Assembly: GCF_012726235.1 (NCBI RefSeq)
Contig: NZ_JAASAH010000002.1
Location: 1-64,000 of the forward strand
From: Streptomyces sp. HNM0574
GTDB taxonomy: Bacteria > Actinomycetota > Actinomycetes > Streptomycetales > Streptomycetaceae
Reading direction: 5' to 3'
Length of the DNA stretch: 64,000 bases
Shown: positions 8,656-19,838 of the stretch, piece by piece
Layout of the letters: every line of letters starts with the position of its first letter
Position numbering within the stretch: position 1 is the stretch's first letter
Program-made: the position numbers and the translations under genes
Notes under the pieces: generated by a model
What the model saw: the letters and a program-made list of their open reading frames with translations, nothing else
Database searches by the model: none
Told to the model about the DNA's origin: nothing

Positions 8656-9594
8656 TCAGCTCCTGGGGGCGGTGGCGCTCGCGCTGGGCTTTTCGGTGAC
8701 GGTGACCGTCGGGGCGGGCTTGGGCTTGGCCGGTTTCTCGGGCCGCAGCACCTCGTCGCGCGGGTCCTCGCGCGGCGGTTCGACGACGATGCCGACGATG
8801 TCGAGCTTGCTGAAGCCCACGAAGGGACGGACGCTCACCGTCCGGGTGAGGTCGCCGCCGGTCCGGTCCACCTTGGTGACCTTGCCGACGGGGACGCCCG
8901 GGACGAACGGCTTGTTGTCCTGCGAGCCGAAGGTGACCAGCCGGTCGCCCTTGTCCACCTCGGCCTTGCCGTTGAGGAGCTGGACGGTCAGCTCGTTGCC
9001 GCCGCGGCCGGTGGCGAAGCCCAGCTCGTCGGTCTTCTCCATCCGGGTGCCGACGGTGAAGTCCGGGTCGTTGGCGAGCAGGACGGTCGAGCTGTCCGGG
9101 CCGACGGTGGTGACCCGGCCGACCAGACCCTGTCCGTTGATGACGCTCTGGTCGCGGACGATGCCGTCCTTGCTGCCGGCGTCGATGGTGATCGTCCAGG
9201 AGAAGCCCTGGGCGGCACCGATGGCGGTGACCTGCGCGCCCTTGATGCCGTAGCCGCCGGCACCGGCGGTCTTGAGCAGGTCGTCGAGTTGCTTGGAGCG
9301 GGAGCGGTTGCGGTCGCTGGAGCCGAGCTTCTGCTTGAGCGCGGCGTTCTCCTGCACCAGACGGCTGATGCGGTCGTGACGCTCTCCGGAGTCCCGTACG
9401 GCACCGACCGCGTTTCCGACGGGGTCGACCGCGGCGGAAACGCCGTTCTCCACGGGGCCGAAGACGGAGGCCGCCCCCTGCCGCGCGCTGTCGAGCGGGG
9501 ACTGCTCGCCGCCTCTGATGTCCACCGTGATCAGTGCGAACGCGATGGCGATCAGCAGTACGAGCAGCAGCCGGCTTTCTCGTGTGTCCCTCAC
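8656..9594 (-). CDS. mreC: Rod shape-determining protein MreC
   Basis: 312 aa. N-terminal membrane anchor (LLLVLLIAIAFALITVDI), a coiled coil around residues 75-105 (LVQENAALKQKL onward), then the beta-rich MreC domain with LVGRVTTVGPDSSTVLLAND and GVPVGKVTKVDR. The C-terminal ~45 residues are Pro/Lys/Thr-rich. MreC is the periplasmic scaffold that contacts PBP2. A 230-nt gap separates it from mreB, with a hairpin just after the mreB stop, so an internal promoter or attenuation is possible. Confidence 0.92.
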   Translation of the reverse strand: MRDTRESRLLLVLLIAIAFALITVDIRGGEQSPLDSARQGAASVFGPVENGVSAAVDPVGNAVGAVRDSGERHDRISRLVQENAALKQKLGSSDRNRSRSKQLDDLLKTAGAGGYGIKGAQVTAIGAAQGFSWTITIDAGSKDGIVRDQSVINGQGLVGRVTTVGPDSSTVLLANDPDFTVGTRMEKTDELGFATGRGGNELTVQLLNGKAEVDKGDRLVTFGSQDNKPFVPGVPVGKVTKVDRTGGDLTRTVSVRPFVGFSKLDIVGIVVEPPREDPRDEVLRPEKPAKPKPAPTVTVTEKPSASATAPRS

Positions 9595-9775
9595 GTGCGG
9601 CGGCCGTGCCTTTCCTCAGTCGGAACGGGTCGTGCTCTGTCGTTGTGGGTACGGCGGGCGCTGCCCTGCGCTGGCCGGCATCGCCCGCCGTGCCGCCGGC
9701 CGCCGGTGACGGGGGCCGGTCTCGGCTGTCGTTCGGCTGTCGTCCGGAAAAGGGTGTCCGGGAACAGTTAACGAA

Positions 9776-9809
9776 CCGCCGCGCGGACAGTCAGCCATCC
9801 ACGCGGCGG
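9776..9809 (-). terminator. Possible attenuating hairpin after mreB
   Basis: Arms CCGCCGCG (9776-9783) and CGCGGCGG (9802-9809) form an 8-bp stem with an 18-nt loop starting 16 nt past the mreB stop. It is modest, and could partly separate mreB transcripts from mreCD. Confidence 0.35.
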
Positions 9810-9824
9810 GGCGTCGTATTCAGT

Positions 9825-10856
<1,032 letters not shown>

Positions 10857-11073
10857 AGGATGCGGGCCTTCCAACTGTAGCGATGTGAAGTAGGAGGATG
10901 GCAGGAGAGGGGGGACGCGCATGCACTGAGTGGCGCGAGGTTCCATCGTAGACGCGGATGCTCGAACACGCGGCGAGGGTGCCTCCGCCATTCTCCGCAC
11001 AACACACGTCGCACCTGCGAAAAGTGACGTCGTGTCCGGGTGATGCCTTCCCCCGAACAGGCGTGCATATGCG

Positions 11074-11106
11074 TCAGGGGCGGCCGTTGGATTCGGCCGC
11101 CCCTGA
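11074..11106 (-). terminator. ndk terminator
   Basis: 13-bp perfect stem TCAGGGGCGGCCG (11074-11086) with its complement (11094-11106), 7-nt loop, 41 nt beyond the ndk stop on the minus strand. Confidence 0.7.
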
Positions 11107-11146
11107 TCACCAGGGACTTCAGGGCTGATGCCCCGTCAGAAAACCC

Positions 11147-11560
11147 TCAGACAAAGTTCGGGAAAAAAATCTTCATCTCGCGCTCGGCCGACTCCTCGGA
11201 GTCCGACGCGTGAATGAGGTTCTCCCGCACGATCGTGCCGAAGTCGCCGCGGATCGAGCCGGGCGCGGCGGCGATCGGGTCCGTCGGACCGGCCATCGTG
11301 CGCAGCCCCTCGATGACCCGCTCGCCCTCGACCACCATGGCGACCGAAGGGCCCGAGGACATGAAGGTCATCAGCGGCTCGTAGAAAGGCTGGCCCTCGT
11401 GCTCCGCGTAGTGCGTCTCCAGCAGCGGGCGGTCCAGCGTACGAAGCTCCAGCGCGGAGATCTTCCACCCCGCCTTGCTCTCGATACGGCCGATGATCTC
11501 GCCGACCAGACCGCGGCGGACCGCGTCGGGCTTGAGCAGGACGAGCGTGCGCTGGCTCAT
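11147..11560 (-). CDS. ndk: Nucleoside diphosphate kinase
   Basis: 137 aa, the normal family length. N-terminal TLVLLKPDAVRRGLVGEII and the catalytic phosphohistidine in ENLIHASDS (H117) are present. It transfers the gamma phosphate from ATP to NDPs to balance nucleotide pools. The ATG at 11560 has GAGGAG about 10 nt upstream. It is monocistronic by the look of the flanking terminator and the 110-nt gap from the DUF4233 gene. Confidence 0.97.
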   Translation of the reverse strand: MSQRTLVLLKPDAVRRGLVGEIIGRIESKAGWKISALELRTLDRPLLETHYAEHEGQPFYEPLMTFMSSGPSVAMVVEGERVIEGLRTMAGPTDPIAAAPGSIRGDFGTIVRENLIHASDSEESAEREMKIFFPNFV

Positions 11561-11670
11561 GGTGGATGCTCCTCGTACTGAAGCGGAAAGCTGTGCTGCA
11601 AAAACGGGTTCCCCGAGGCTACACGGGGATCAGCTGCCGCTTTCACACAGTGCTCCTCCCGCCCCCGCTC

Positions 11671-11997
11671 TCACGTCGCGTAACGCGCCTTTGCCTCGTC
11701 GACTTTCCGGCCGAAGTGAACCGAAGCCCACCACAATCCGGCGAAACACGCGCCGAGGAAGAACATCGTGGGAACGATGAATCCCGACGCGATCAACGCG
11801 ATCTGCAGAGCCCAGCCGAGCTGCACCCCGCCCGGACGCGTCAGCACTCCGCAGAGCACCAGGCTGAGCAGCATCGCGACGCCGCTGACCGTCCACAAGG
11901 TGCCCATGGGCACGTCCGTCGTCCGCATCGCCACCAGGCCCGCGAGGCCGATCACGAAGAACTCGCCCACGAGCGTGCTCGCGCAGAGCGTGCGCAT
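11671..11997 (-). CDS. DUF4233 membrane protein
   Basis: 108 aa with three to four hydrophobic segments (STLVGEFFVIGLAGLVAM; VSGVAMLLSLVLCGVL; LIASGFIVPTMFFLGACF) and a conserved FAGLWWASVHFGRKVDEAKA tail. This is the actinobacterial DUF4233 family, nearly always directly after folC. Its start overlaps the folC stop (TGATG), so it is translationally coupled to folC. Function unknown. Confidence 0.85.
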   Translation of the reverse strand: MRTLCASTLVGEFFVIGLAGLVAMRTTDVPMGTLWTVSGVAMLLSLVLCGVLTRPGGVQLGWALQIALIASGFIVPTMFFLGACFAGLWWASVHFGRKVDEAKARYAT

Positions 11998-13568
11998 CAG
12001 CGCCCCCTCTTGAGCAGCAGCCGGGCCTCGCCCGCCGTGATGACCGAGCCCGTGACGAGGACGCCCGCGCCCGCGTACTCGTCCTCCTCCTCGGCCAGGG
12101 TGATCGCCTGCTCCAGCGCGCTGTCGAGCTGCGGCTCCACCTGCACGCGGTCCTCGCCGAAGACCTCCACCGCGAGCGCGGCGAGTTCGTCGACGTCCAG
12201 GGCGCGGGTGGTGGAGTTGCGGGTCACGACGATCTCCGCGAAGACCGGCTCGAACGCCTCCAGGATGCCGCGGACGTCCTTGCCCATGCTGGTGCCGACG
12301 ACGCCGACCAGGCGGCTGAAACTGAACGCCTCACCGACGGCGGCGGCGGTGGCCTGCGCGCCGGCCGGGTTGTGCGCGGCGTCGAGCAGCACCGTCGGGC
12401 TCGTACGGACCAGCTCCAGGCGGCCCGGCGAGGAGACCGAGGCGAACGCCTGGCGGACGACGTCCAGATCGAGGGTGCGCGCGTGCTCGGCGCCGATGCC
12501 GAAGAACGCCTCGACGGCGGCGAGCGCGACCGCGGCGTTGTGCGCCATGTGCGCGCCGTACATCGGCAGGAAGATCTCCGGGTACTCGCCGCCGAGCCCG
12601 CGCAGCGTCAGCAGCTGCCCGCCGACCGCGACCTCCCGGGAGACCACGCCGAACTCCATGCCCTCGCGGGCGACCGTCGCGTCCACCTCGACGGCGTGCT
12701 TGAGCACGACCGAGGCGGCCTCGACCGGCTGCTGCGCCAGCACGACCGTCGAACCCGGCTTCACCACACCGGACTTCTCGACGGCGATCGCCTCCGGCGT
12801 CGCGCCGAGCTTCTCCGTGTGGTCCAGGCTTATCGGGGTGATCACGGAGACGCCCGCGTCGATCACGTTCGTCGCGTCCCAGCTGCCGCCCATGCCGACC
12901 TCGACGACGGCGACCTCGACCGGAGCGTCGGCGAAGGCCGCGTACGCCATGCCCGTGAGCGCCTCGAAGAAGGACAGCCGGTGCTCCTGCTGGGAGTCGA
13001 CCATGTCGAGGAACGGCTTGATGTCGTCGTAGGTCTCGATGAACCGCTCGGCCGGGAGCGGTGCCCCGTCGACGCTGATCCGCTCCGTGATCGACTGCAC
13101 GTGCGGCGAGGTGTACCGGCCGACGCGCAGCTCGAAGGCGCTCAGCAGCGCCTCGACCATGCGGGCCGTGCTGGTCTTGCCGTTCGTGCCGGTGATGTGG
13201 ATGGAGGGGTACGAGCGCTGCGGGTCGCCCAGCACGTGCATAAGGGCCTGGATGCGCTGCAACGACGGGTCCAGCTTCGTCTCCGGCCAGCGGCTCATCA
13301 GCTCGGCCTCGACGCGGCGCAGCGCCCGGTCGGTCTCGGGGTCCTCGGGGCGGGCGGGCACCACGTCCGCCTGCGGCGGGCCCGCCTGGGTGCGCAGGGT
13401 GCGGCTGCCGGCCTCGATCACCGCCAGGTCGGGATCGCGGTCCGTCTCCTCCCCGACGATGCTCTCGAAGTCCGGGACCTCGGAGGGGTCGGGAATCTCG
13501 TCGTACAGCTCGTCGTCGGACTCGTGGTCGCCGGGCTCGGGCTCGGGGGGCTGGGGCTGGTCGCTCAC
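11997..13568 (-). CDS. folC: Bifunctional folylpolyglutamate / dihydrofolate synthase
   Basis: 523 aa. P-loop ITGTNGKTSTARM, the Mur-ligase-type VEVGMGGSWDATNVIDAGV loop, and LDAAHNPAGAQ in the C-terminal domain identify FolC. It adds glutamate to dihydropteroate and extends folate polyglutamate tails. The first ~85 residues are an acidic, probably disordered extension (EPEPGDHESDDELYDE) common in Streptomyces. The GTG/ATG region at 13568 begins MSDQPQPPEPE. It is coupled to the DUF4233 gene downstream. Confidence 0.95.
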   Translation of the reverse strand: MSDQPQPPEPEPGDHESDDELYDEIPDPSEVPDFESIVGEETDRDPDLAVIEAGSRTLRTQAGPPQADVVPARPEDPETDRALRRVEAELMSRWPETKLDPSLQRIQALMHVLGDPQRSYPSIHITGTNGKTSTARMVEALLSAFELRVGRYTSPHVQSITERISVDGAPLPAERFIETYDDIKPFLDMVDSQQEHRLSFFEALTGMAYAAFADAPVEVAVVEVGMGGSWDATNVIDAGVSVITPISLDHTEKLGATPEAIAVEKSGVVKPGSTVVLAQQPVEAASVVLKHAVEVDATVAREGMEFGVVSREVAVGGQLLTLRGLGGEYPEIFLPMYGAHMAHNAAVALAAVEAFFGIGAEHARTLDLDVVRQAFASVSSPGRLELVRTSPTVLLDAAHNPAGAQATAAAVGEAFSFSRLVGVVGTSMGKDVRGILEAFEPVFAEIVVTRNSTTRALDVDELAALAVEVFGEDRVQVEPQLDSALEQAITLAEEEDEYAGAGVLVTGSVITAGEARLLLKRGR

Positions 13569-13686
13569 GCGCCCCAGTCTACGTACCGGCGCCGACGATC
13601 AGGCCGGGCGGCCGGTGCTCGCCGCGCTCCCCCGCCGCACCCCTCGCGCACGCTCACCGCGACCGGTTCCGGCCACCGGATACGAC

Positions 13687-13720
13687 GGTGCCGCGCGGAC
13701 GTTTCCGCCCGCGCGGCACC
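13687..13720 (-). terminator. valS terminator
   Basis: 12-bp perfect stem GGTGCCGCGCGG (13687-13698) with its complement (13709-13720), 10-nt loop, 22 nt past the valS stop on the minus strand. Confidence 0.7.
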
Positions 13721-13741
13721 GGTGCTGCTACGGCTTCGCCG

Positions 13742-16405
13742 TCACGCCTGGGGCAGGCGCTCCAGCTGTTCCCTGATGCGGGTGATGTCCGCCTCGGCCG
13801 CGGCCCGGCGGCCGCGGATCTTCTCCACGACCTCGTCCGGAGCCTTGGCCAGGAAGCCCTCGTTGCCGAGCTTCGCCGTGGTCTGCTTCAGCTCCTTCTC
13901 GGCCGCGCCGAGGTCCTTCGTCAGCCGCTTGCGCTCGGCCTCCACGTCGATCGCGCCGGACAGGTCCAGCGCGACCGTGGCGCCGGCCACCGGCAGCGAG
14001 GCCGTGGCCTGGAAGCCCTCGCCCGCGGGCTGGAGGCGCAGCAGCTGCCGGATCGGGGCCTCGTGCGCCGCCAACGGCGTTCCCTGCAGGCTCAGTTCGG
14101 CCGGGACCTTCTGGCCGGGCTGGAGCCCCTGATCGGCGCGGAAGCGGCGGACCTCGGTGATCGCCTGCTGGACGGTGGCGATCTCCTCCTCGGCGGCGGC
14201 GTCCCGGAAGCCCGAGTCCTGCGGCCAGGCGGCGACGACGAGCGACTCCTCCGCCGAGCCCTGGCCCGTCAGCGCGGTCCACAGCTCCTCGGTGACGAAC
14301 GGCATCAGCGGGTGCAGCAGGCGCAGCATCACGTCGAGGACCTCGCCGAGGACGCGCTGGGCGACCTCGGCCGGGCGGCCGCCCGCGTAGAAGGTCGTCT
14401 TCGAGAGCTCGACGTACCAGTCGAAGACCTCGTCCCACGCGAAGTGGTAGAGGGTGTCGCTGAGCTTCGCGAACTGGAAGTCGTCGTAGTGCGCGTCGGC
14501 CTCGGCGACGACGGTGTTGAGCCGCGAGAGGATCCAGCGGTCCGCGCCGGACATCTCGGCCGGGTCCGGCAGCGGGCCCTCGACCGTGGCGCCGTTCATC
14601 AGCGCGAAGCGGGTCGCGTTCCAGATCTTGTTGGCGAAGTTCCGGGACGCCTTCACCCAGTCCTCGCCGATCGGCACGTCCGTGCCGGGGTTGGCGCCGT
14701 TGGCCAGGGTGAAGCGGAGGGCGTCGGAGCCGTACTCGTTCATCCAGTCCAGCGGGTCCACGACGTTGCCGAAGGACTTGGACATCTTCTTGCCGCGCTC
14801 GTCGCGCACCAGGCCGGTCAGCGCGATGGTGTGGAACGGCGCGACGCCGTCCATCGCGTACAGACCGAACATCATCATCCGGGCGACCCAGAAGAAGATG
14901 ATGTCGTGGCCGGTGACCAGGACATCCGTGCCGTAGAACTTCTCCAGGTCGGGCGTCTCGTCGGGCCAGCCGAGGGTGGAGAAGGGCCACAGGCCGGAGG
15001 AGAACCAGGTGTCGAGGACGTCGACGTCCTGCGTCCAGCCGTCCGCCTCCGAGGGCGGCTCCTCGTCGGGGCCGACGCAGCGGACCTCGCCGTCGGGGCC
15101 GTACCAGACGGGGATGCGGTGGCCCCACCACAGCTGGCGGGAGATGCACCAGTCGTGCATGTTGTCGACCCAGTCGAAGTACCGGGAGGACATGTCCTGC
15201 GGGTGGATGCGCACGCGGCCGTCCCGCACCGCGTCGCCCGCGGCCTGCGCCAGCGGGCCGACCTTGACCCACCACTGCATCGACAGCCGCGGCTCGACCG
15301 TCGTCTTGCAGCGCGAGCAGTGGCCGACGCTGTGCGTGTACGGGCGCTTCTCGGCCTTGATGCGGCCCTGCGCGCGCAGCGCGCCGACGATCGCCGAGCG
15401 GGCCTCGAAGCGGTCCAGGCCCTCGAACGGGCCGTGCACGGTGATCACGCCGCGCTCGTCCATGACCGTCAGCATCGGCAGGTCGTGCCGCTGGCCGATG
15501 GCGAAGTCGTTCGGGTCGTGGGCCGGGGTGACCTTGACCGCGCCGGTGCCGAACTCCGGGTCGACGTGCTCGTCGGCGACGACCGGGATGGTGCGGTCCG
15601 TGAGCGGCAGCTTGATCTGCTTGCCGACGAGGTGGCGGTAGCGCTCGTCCTCGGGGTGCACGGCGACGGCGGTGTCGCCCAGCATCGTCTCGGCGCGGGT
15701 CGTCGCGACGACGACGGCGGTGCCGTCCTCCTCGTCGCCGTACTGGAGGGAGACGAGCTCGCCGTCGTCCTCCTGGTACTCGACCTCGATGTCCGAGATG
15801 GCCGTCAGACAGCGCGGGCACCAGTTGATGATGCGCTCGGCGCGGTAGATGAGGCCGTCGTCGAACATCCGCTTGAAGACGGTCTGGACGGCGCGCGAGA
15901 GGCCCTCGTCCATCGTGAAGCGCTCGCGCGACCAGTCGACGCCGTCACCGAGGCGCCGCATCTGGCCGAGGATCTTGCCGCCGTACTCGCGCTTCCACTG
16001 CCAGACGCGGTCGACGAAGGCCGTACGGCCCAAGTCCTGCCGGGACAGGCCCTCTTCGGCGAGCTGCTGCTCGACCTTGTTCTGCGTGGCGATGCCCGCG
16101 TGGTCCATGCCGGGGAGCCACAGCGCCTCGTGGCCCTGCATGCGCTTCCTGCGCGTGAGGGCGTCCATCAGCGTGTGCTGGAAGGCGTGGCCCAGGTGCA
16201 GGGAGCCGGTGACGTTCGGCGGCGGGATGACGATCGTGTACGGCTGCTTCTCGCTCTTCGCGTCGGCGGTGAAGTAGCCCCGGTCTACCCAGCGCTCGTA
16301 CAGCTTCCCCTCTACCTCGGCCGGCGCGTACTGGGTCGGCAGATCTGCTGGGGCTGCTGCGTGGGGCCCGTCGAAGTCCGGGCTCTGCTGAGTGTTCTCG
16401 GTCAC
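13742..16405 (-). CDS. valS: Valyl-tRNA synthetase
   Basis: 887 aa class Ia synthetase. HIGH-type motif [14 protein letters not shown] near residue 60, editing domain in the middle, [16 protein letters not shown], and a C-terminal coiled-coil arm ([18 protein letters not shown]) specific to ValRS. Zinc-like cysteines occur in [13 protein letters not shown] and [10 protein letters not shown] chose the GTG at 16405 (MTENTQQ); the longer in-frame extension lacks family similarity. No T-box-like leader is evident in the short 139-nt divergent region. Confidence 0.96.
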   Translation of the reverse strand: MTENTQQSPDFDGPHAAAPADLPTQYAPAEVEGKLYERWVDRGYFTADAKSEKQPYTIVIPPPNVTGSLHLGHAFQHTLMDALTRRKRMQGHEALWLPGMDHAGIATQNKVEQQLAEEGLSRQDLGRTAFVDRVWQWKREYGGKILGQMRRLGDGVDWSRERFTMDEGLSRAVQTVFKRMFDDGLIYRAERIINWCPRCLTAISDIEVEYQEDDGELVSLQYGDEEDGTAVVVATTRAETMLGDTAVAVHPEDERYRHLVGKQIKLPLTDRTIPVVADEHVDPEFGTGAVKVTPAHDPNDFAIGQRHDLPMLTVMDERGVITVHGPFEGLDRFEARSAIVGALRAQGRIKAEKRPYTHSVGHCSRCKTTVEPRLSMQWWVKVGPLAQAAGDAVRDGRVRIHPQDMSSRYFDWVDNMHDWCISRQLWWGHRIPVWYGPDGEVRCVGPDEEPPSEADGWTQDVDVLDTWFSSGLWPFSTLGWPDETPDLEKFYGTDVLVTGHDIIFFWVARMMMFGLYAMDGVAPFHTIALTGLVRDERGKKMSKSFGNVVDPLDWMNEYGSDALRFTLANGANPGTDVPIGEDWVKASRNFANKIWNATRFALMNGATVEGPLPDPAEMSGADRWILSRLNTVVAEADAHYDDFQFAKLSDTLYHFAWDEVFDWYVELSKTTFYAGGRPAEVAQRVLGEVLDVMLRLLHPLMPFVTEELWTALTGQGSAEESLVVAAWPQDSGFRDAAAEEEIATVQQAITEVRRFRADQGLQPGQKVPAELSLQGTPLAAHEAPIRQLLRLQPAGEGFQATASLPVAGATVALDLSGAIDVEAERKRLTKDLGAAEKELKQTTAKLGNEGFLAKAPDEVVEKIRGRRAAAEADITRIREQLERLPQA

Positions 16406-16544
16406 GACCGCCAGTGTACGGGCGCCCGTGTCGCGGTCTCGAATCGGTTTGCAGCCCGCTGTCCCCTCCGGGCGGACCATCCGACAGGATGTAGGGATCG
16501 CTTAAGCGCGTTCGCGCGCGGTAACCACGGAGGGAAGCGCCACC

Positions 16545-17558
16545 ATGAGTTTTCAGCAGCCAGGCCCGTACGGCCAGCAACCGCAGCAGCCCGGCGGAGG
16601 CCCGAACCCGTACGGTGGCCAGCCCGGTGGCGCCCCGCAGCCCGGCTACGGCTACCCGCAGCAGGGCCCGGCCGGTCAGCCCCAGCAGCCCGGTCAGCCC
16701 CAGCAGCCGGGCCAGCCGCAGCAGCCGTACGGCCAGCCCCCGCAGGGCCAGCCGCAGCAGCCCTACGGCTACCCGCAGCAGGGTCAGCCCGGCGTCCCGC
16801 CGCAGTACGGGTACCCCGGTGGTCCGGGCGGCCCGGGCGGGCCCGGCGGTCCCGGCGGGCCGCAGAAGAACGGCATGAGCGCCGGCGCGATCACCGGCAT
16901 CGTCGTGGGCGCGGCCGTGCTGATCGGCGGCGCGATCCTCGCGTTCGGGCTGCTGGGCAGCAGCGGTGACTCCGGCGGCTCGGGTGGTTCGGGCGGCTCG
17001 GGCGGCACCGGCGGCGGTTCGAGCGAGGAGGTCGCCAGCGGCTCGATGAAGCTCACCACGCCGGAGACCATCGCGGGCGGCAAGTACGAGCGCATGCCGA
17101 ACAACGCGCAGCTGAAGCAGCAGGAGCAGAGCCTCCAGGGCAGCCTGCCGTCCGACGGCACCGCGAAGGTCGGCATGTACTCGCAGGGCGGCAACAGTTC
17201 GCCCGCCGCGGGCGGCCTCGTGATCTCCGGCGCGTACGGCGAGATCGACGCCGGCTCGGAGAAGATGCGCAACGACATGCTCGACGGCATGGGCAACAAC
17301 CCGAGCGCCTCCTCGGCCGAGGCCCGGCGCGAGTTCACCCCGCGCGGCTCCAGCGGTCCCGAACTCACCTGCGAGGTCTTCAAGATGGACCAGGGCGCCG
17401 TCCCGGTCTACGTCCCCGCCTGCACCTGGGCCGACAGCTCGACGATGGCGACGGTCGCCGAGTTCGGCGCCGCGAACGCCTCGCTCGACAAGGTCGACAT
17501 CGAGGAGTTCGCGCGGACGACGGCCACGATCAAGGAAGAGATCACCGTCCCCAGGTGA
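16545..17558 (+). CDS. Pro/Gln/Gly-rich N-terminus membrane protein
   Basis: 337 aa, not assignable to a characterised family. Residues ~1-105 are low complexity, rich in Q, P, G and Y with repeats of the PGQPQQ and PYGYPQQG type. One membrane segment follows (ITGIVVGAAVLIGGAILAFGLL, split here at its core), then a Gly/Ser linker and an external domain of about 190 residues (GKYERMPNNAQ, EFTPRGSSGPELTCEVF, YVPACTWADSSTMATVAEFG). Two cysteines in that domain could form a disulfide. This layout is common among Streptomyces lipoprotein-like or sensor-like surface proteins. It is transcribed divergently from valS; AGGGAAG precedes the ATG. Confidence 0.8.
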   Translation: MSFQQPGPYGQQPQQPGGGPNPYGGQPGGAPQPGYGYPQQGPAGQPQQPGQPQQPGQPQQPYGQPPQGQPQQPYGYPQQGQPGVPPQYGYPGGPGGPGGPGGPGGPQKNGMSAGAITGIVVGAAVLIGGAILAFGLLGSSGDSGGSGGSGGSGGTGGGSSEEVASGSMKLTTPETIAGGKYERMPNNAQLKQQEQSLQGSLPSDGTAKVGMYSQGGNSSPAAGGLVISGAYGEIDAGSEKMRNDMLDGMGNNPSASSAEARREFTPRGSSGPELTCEVFKMDQGAVPVYVPACTWADSSTMATVAEFGAANASLDKVDIEEFARTTATIKEEITVPR

Positions 17559-17574
17559 TCCGCGCGCACACGCG

Positions 17575-17611
17575 ACAGGGCCCCGGCGGTGAACCACCGC
17601 CGGGGCCCTGT
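17575..17611. terminator. Bidirectional terminator
   Basis: 17-bp perfect stem (17575-17591 with 17595-17611, core GGGCCCCGGCGG) and a 3-nt loop, midway between the convergent stops of the membrane protein gene and clpX. Confidence 0.85.
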
Positions 17612-17627
17612 GCGTTGCGTGAGGTGT

Positions 17628-18914
17628 CTACGCGCTCTTCTCGTGCCGCTGGGACTCGCCGCCGCGGGAGCGGGGCACCAGCGTCGGGTTCACGTTGGAG
17701 TGCACGACCTCCTCGGTGATGACGACGCGCTCCACGTCCTTGCGGGACGGGACCTCGTACATCACCGACATCAGGACCTCTTCCATGATGGCCCGCAGGC
17801 CACGCGCCCCGGTGCCGCGCAGGATCGCCTGGTCGGCGATGGCCTCCAGGGCCGGGCGGTCGAAGTCCAGCTCCACGCCGTCGAGTTCGAAGAGCCGCTG
17901 GTACTGCTTGACGAGCGCGTTCCGCGGCTCCAGCAGAATCTGCAGCAGCGCCTCGCGGTTGAGGTTGTGGACGCTCGTCATGACCGGGAGACGGCCGATG
18001 AACTCGGGGATCATCCCGAACTTCACCAGGTCCTCGGGCATGACGTCCTCGAACTTGTTCGCCGCGTCCGTCTCCCGCTTGGAGCGGATGTCCGCGCCGA
18101 AGCCGATGCCCTTGGCACCGGCCCGCGACTCGATGATCTTGTCCAGACCGGCGAACGCGCCGCCCACGATGAACAGCACGTTCGTCGTGTCGATCTGGAT
18201 GAACTCCTGGTGCGGGTGCTTCCGTCCGCCCTGCGGCGGCACCGAGGCCGTCGTCCCCTCCAGGATCTTCAGCAGGGCCTGCTGGACACCCTCGCCGGAG
18301 ACGTCGCGCGTGATCGACGGGTTCTCGCTCTTCCGCGCGACCTTGTCGATCTCGTCGATGTAAATGATCCCGGTCTCGGCCTTCTTGACGTCGTAGTCCG
18401 CCGCCTGGATCAGCTTCAGCAGAATGTTCTCGACGTCCTCGCCGACGTAACCCGCCTCCGTCAGCGCCGTCGCGTCGGCGATGGCGAAGGGGACGTTGAG
18501 CATCCGGGCCAGCGTCTGCGCGAGCAGCGTCTTGCCGGAGCCCGTCGGACCGAGCAACAGGATGTTGGACTTGGCGAGTTCGATGCCGTCCTCACGGCCC
18601 TGCGGGCCGCCGTTCTCGCCGGCCTGCACTCGCTTGTAGTGGTTGTAGACCGCGACGGAGAGCGCCTTCTTGGCGGCGTCCTGGCCGACCACATAGCTCT
18701 CCAGGAACTCCGAGATCTCCCGGGGCTTGGGAAGTTCGTCCCAGCGCACCTCGGAGGACTCGGCGAGCTCCTCCTCGATGATCTCATTGCACAGGTCGAT
18801 GCACTCGTCGCAGATGTACACACCTGGTCCCGCGATGAGCTTCTTCACCTGCTTCTGGCTCTTCCCGCAGAACGAGCACTTGAGCAGATCGCCGCCATCA
18901 CCGATGCGTGCCAC
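17628..18914 (-). CDS. clpX: ATP-dependent protease ATPase subunit ClpX
   Basis: 428 aa. Zinc-binding domain with C4 ligands CSFCGKSQ and CDECIDLC, Walker [16 protein letters not shown], Walker [10 protein letters not shown], sensor region and the IGF loop (GIGFGADI) that docks on ClpP. I chose the GTG at 18914 ([17 protein letters not shown]), which matches the conserved start; AAGGGGAAG lies ahead of it. ClpX unfolds substrates and feeds them to ClpP1P2, encoded just upstream. An inverted repeat in the 187-nt gap suggests separate transcription from clpP1P2. Confidence 0.97.
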   Translation of the reverse strand: MARIGDGGDLLKCSFCGKSQKQVKKLIAGPGVYICDECIDLCNEIIEEELAESSEVRWDELPKPREISEFLESYVVGQDAAKKALSVAVYNHYKRVQAGENGGPQGREDGIELAKSNILLLGPTGSGKTLLAQTLARMLNVPFAIADATALTEAGYVGEDVENILLKLIQAADYDVKKAETGIIYIDEIDKVARKSENPSITRDVSGEGVQQALLKILEGTTASVPPQGGRKHPHQEFIQIDTTNVLFIVGGAFAGLDKIIESRAGAKGIGFGADIRSKRETDAANKFEDVMPEDLVKFGMIPEFIGRLPVMTSVHNLNREALLQILLEPRNALVKQYQRLFELDGVELDFDRPALEAIADQAILRGTGARGLRAIMEEVLMSVMYEVPSRKDVERVVITEEVVHSNVNPTLVPRSRGGESQRHEKSA

Positions 18915-19004
18915 GAGGTGCTTCCCCTTCGCCTGGGATCCGTCAACTGTGACGAACCGAGGTACGTGCTCTTTGACGGTACCCTGCCGGGCCGCCGGTT
19001 TGGG

Positions 19005-19048
19005 CCCCCCTTGGACCGACTCCGTACATCCGGACAACCCAAGGGGGG
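19005..19048 (-). terminator. Inverted repeat between clpP2 and clpX
   Basis: Arms CCCCCCTTGG (19005-19014) and CCAAGGGGGG (19039-19048) pair over 10 bp, with a smaller nested TCCG/CGGA hairpin in the loop. It lies 54-97 nt past the clpP2 stop and may terminate the clpP1P2 message. Confidence 0.5.
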
Positions 19049-19101
19049 ACGGGGACAGTTACGTCCCCCTCGAAACGGGACGAGTGCTCCCGCCTCGCCC
19101 G

Positions 19102-19773
19102 TCAGACGCCGACCGACGTCTTGCGCGTCGTGACGATCTGGTCGATCAGACCGTACTCCAGCGACTCCTCGGCGGTCAGGATCTTGTCGCGCTCGATGTC
19201 GTCACGGATCTGCTCGATCTCCTTGGTGGAGTGCTTGGAGAGCATCTCCTCCATCTGGACCCGCATCCGCTGGATCTCGTTCGCGGCGATCTCCAGGTCG
19301 GAGACCTGGCCCCGCCCGGTCTCGCTGTACGGCTGGTGGATCAGCAGACGGGCGTTGGGCAGCGCCATCCGCTTGCCGGGCGTACCGGCGGCCAGCAGCA
19401 CGGCCGCGGCGGAGGCCGCCTGGCCCATGCAGACCGTCTGGATGTCCGGCTTCACGAACTGCATCGTGTCGTAGATCGCCGTGAGCGCGGTGAACGAGCC
19501 GCCGGGCGAGTTGATGTAGATGGAGATGTCACGGTCCGGGTCCATCGACTCCAGGCACAGCAGCTGCGCCATGACGTCGTTGGCCGAGGCGTCGTCGATC
19601 TGCACGCCGAGGAAGATCACACGCTCTTCGAAGAGCTTCGCGTACGGGTCGTACTCGCGGGTGCCCTGCGAGGTGCGCTCGACGAAGCGCGGGACGACGT
19701 AGCGCGACTCGGCCTGGGGGCCGGTGTAGAGGCCGGAGCCGGGGAAACCGGAGGAACCGGGGTTCTGGGTCAT
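19102..19773 (-). CDS. clpP2: ATP-dependent Clp protease proteolytic subunit 2
   Basis: 223 aa. Catalytic Ser in [16 protein letters not shown], His in [14 protein letters not shown], and the Asp-containing [18 protein letters not shown] region. The N-terminal ~30 residues ([15 protein letters not shown]) are a propeptide typical of actinobacterial ClpP2. The ATG at 19773 has AGAAGG upstream. It forms hetero-tetradecamers with ClpP1, 65 nt upstream on the same transcript. Confidence 0.97.
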   Translation of the reverse strand: MTQNPGSSGFPGSGLYTGPQAESRYVVPRFVERTSQGTREYDPYAKLFEERVIFLGVQIDDASANDVMAQLLCLESMDPDRDISIYINSPGGSFTALTAIYDTMQFVKPDIQTVCMGQAASAAAVLLAAGTPGKRMALPNARLLIHQPYSETGRGQVSDLEIAANEIQRMRVQMEEMLSKHSTKEIEQIRDDIERDKILTAEESLEYGLIDQIVTTRKTSVGV

Positions 19774-19838
19774 CGGAGCCTTCTCCTGGTGCTGGGCTGA
19801 CTGCGGTCGGTGGCTGCGTGCCGTGCGTGCGGCGCGGT

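Noticed and set aside
16406..16544. T-box riboswitch before valS
   Set aside because: No T-box core sequence, specifier hairpin or antiterminator pairing could be traced in 139 nt.
13688..16969. Plus-strand open frame of ~1090 codons
   Set aside because: Antisense of valS running into another gene; no family features.
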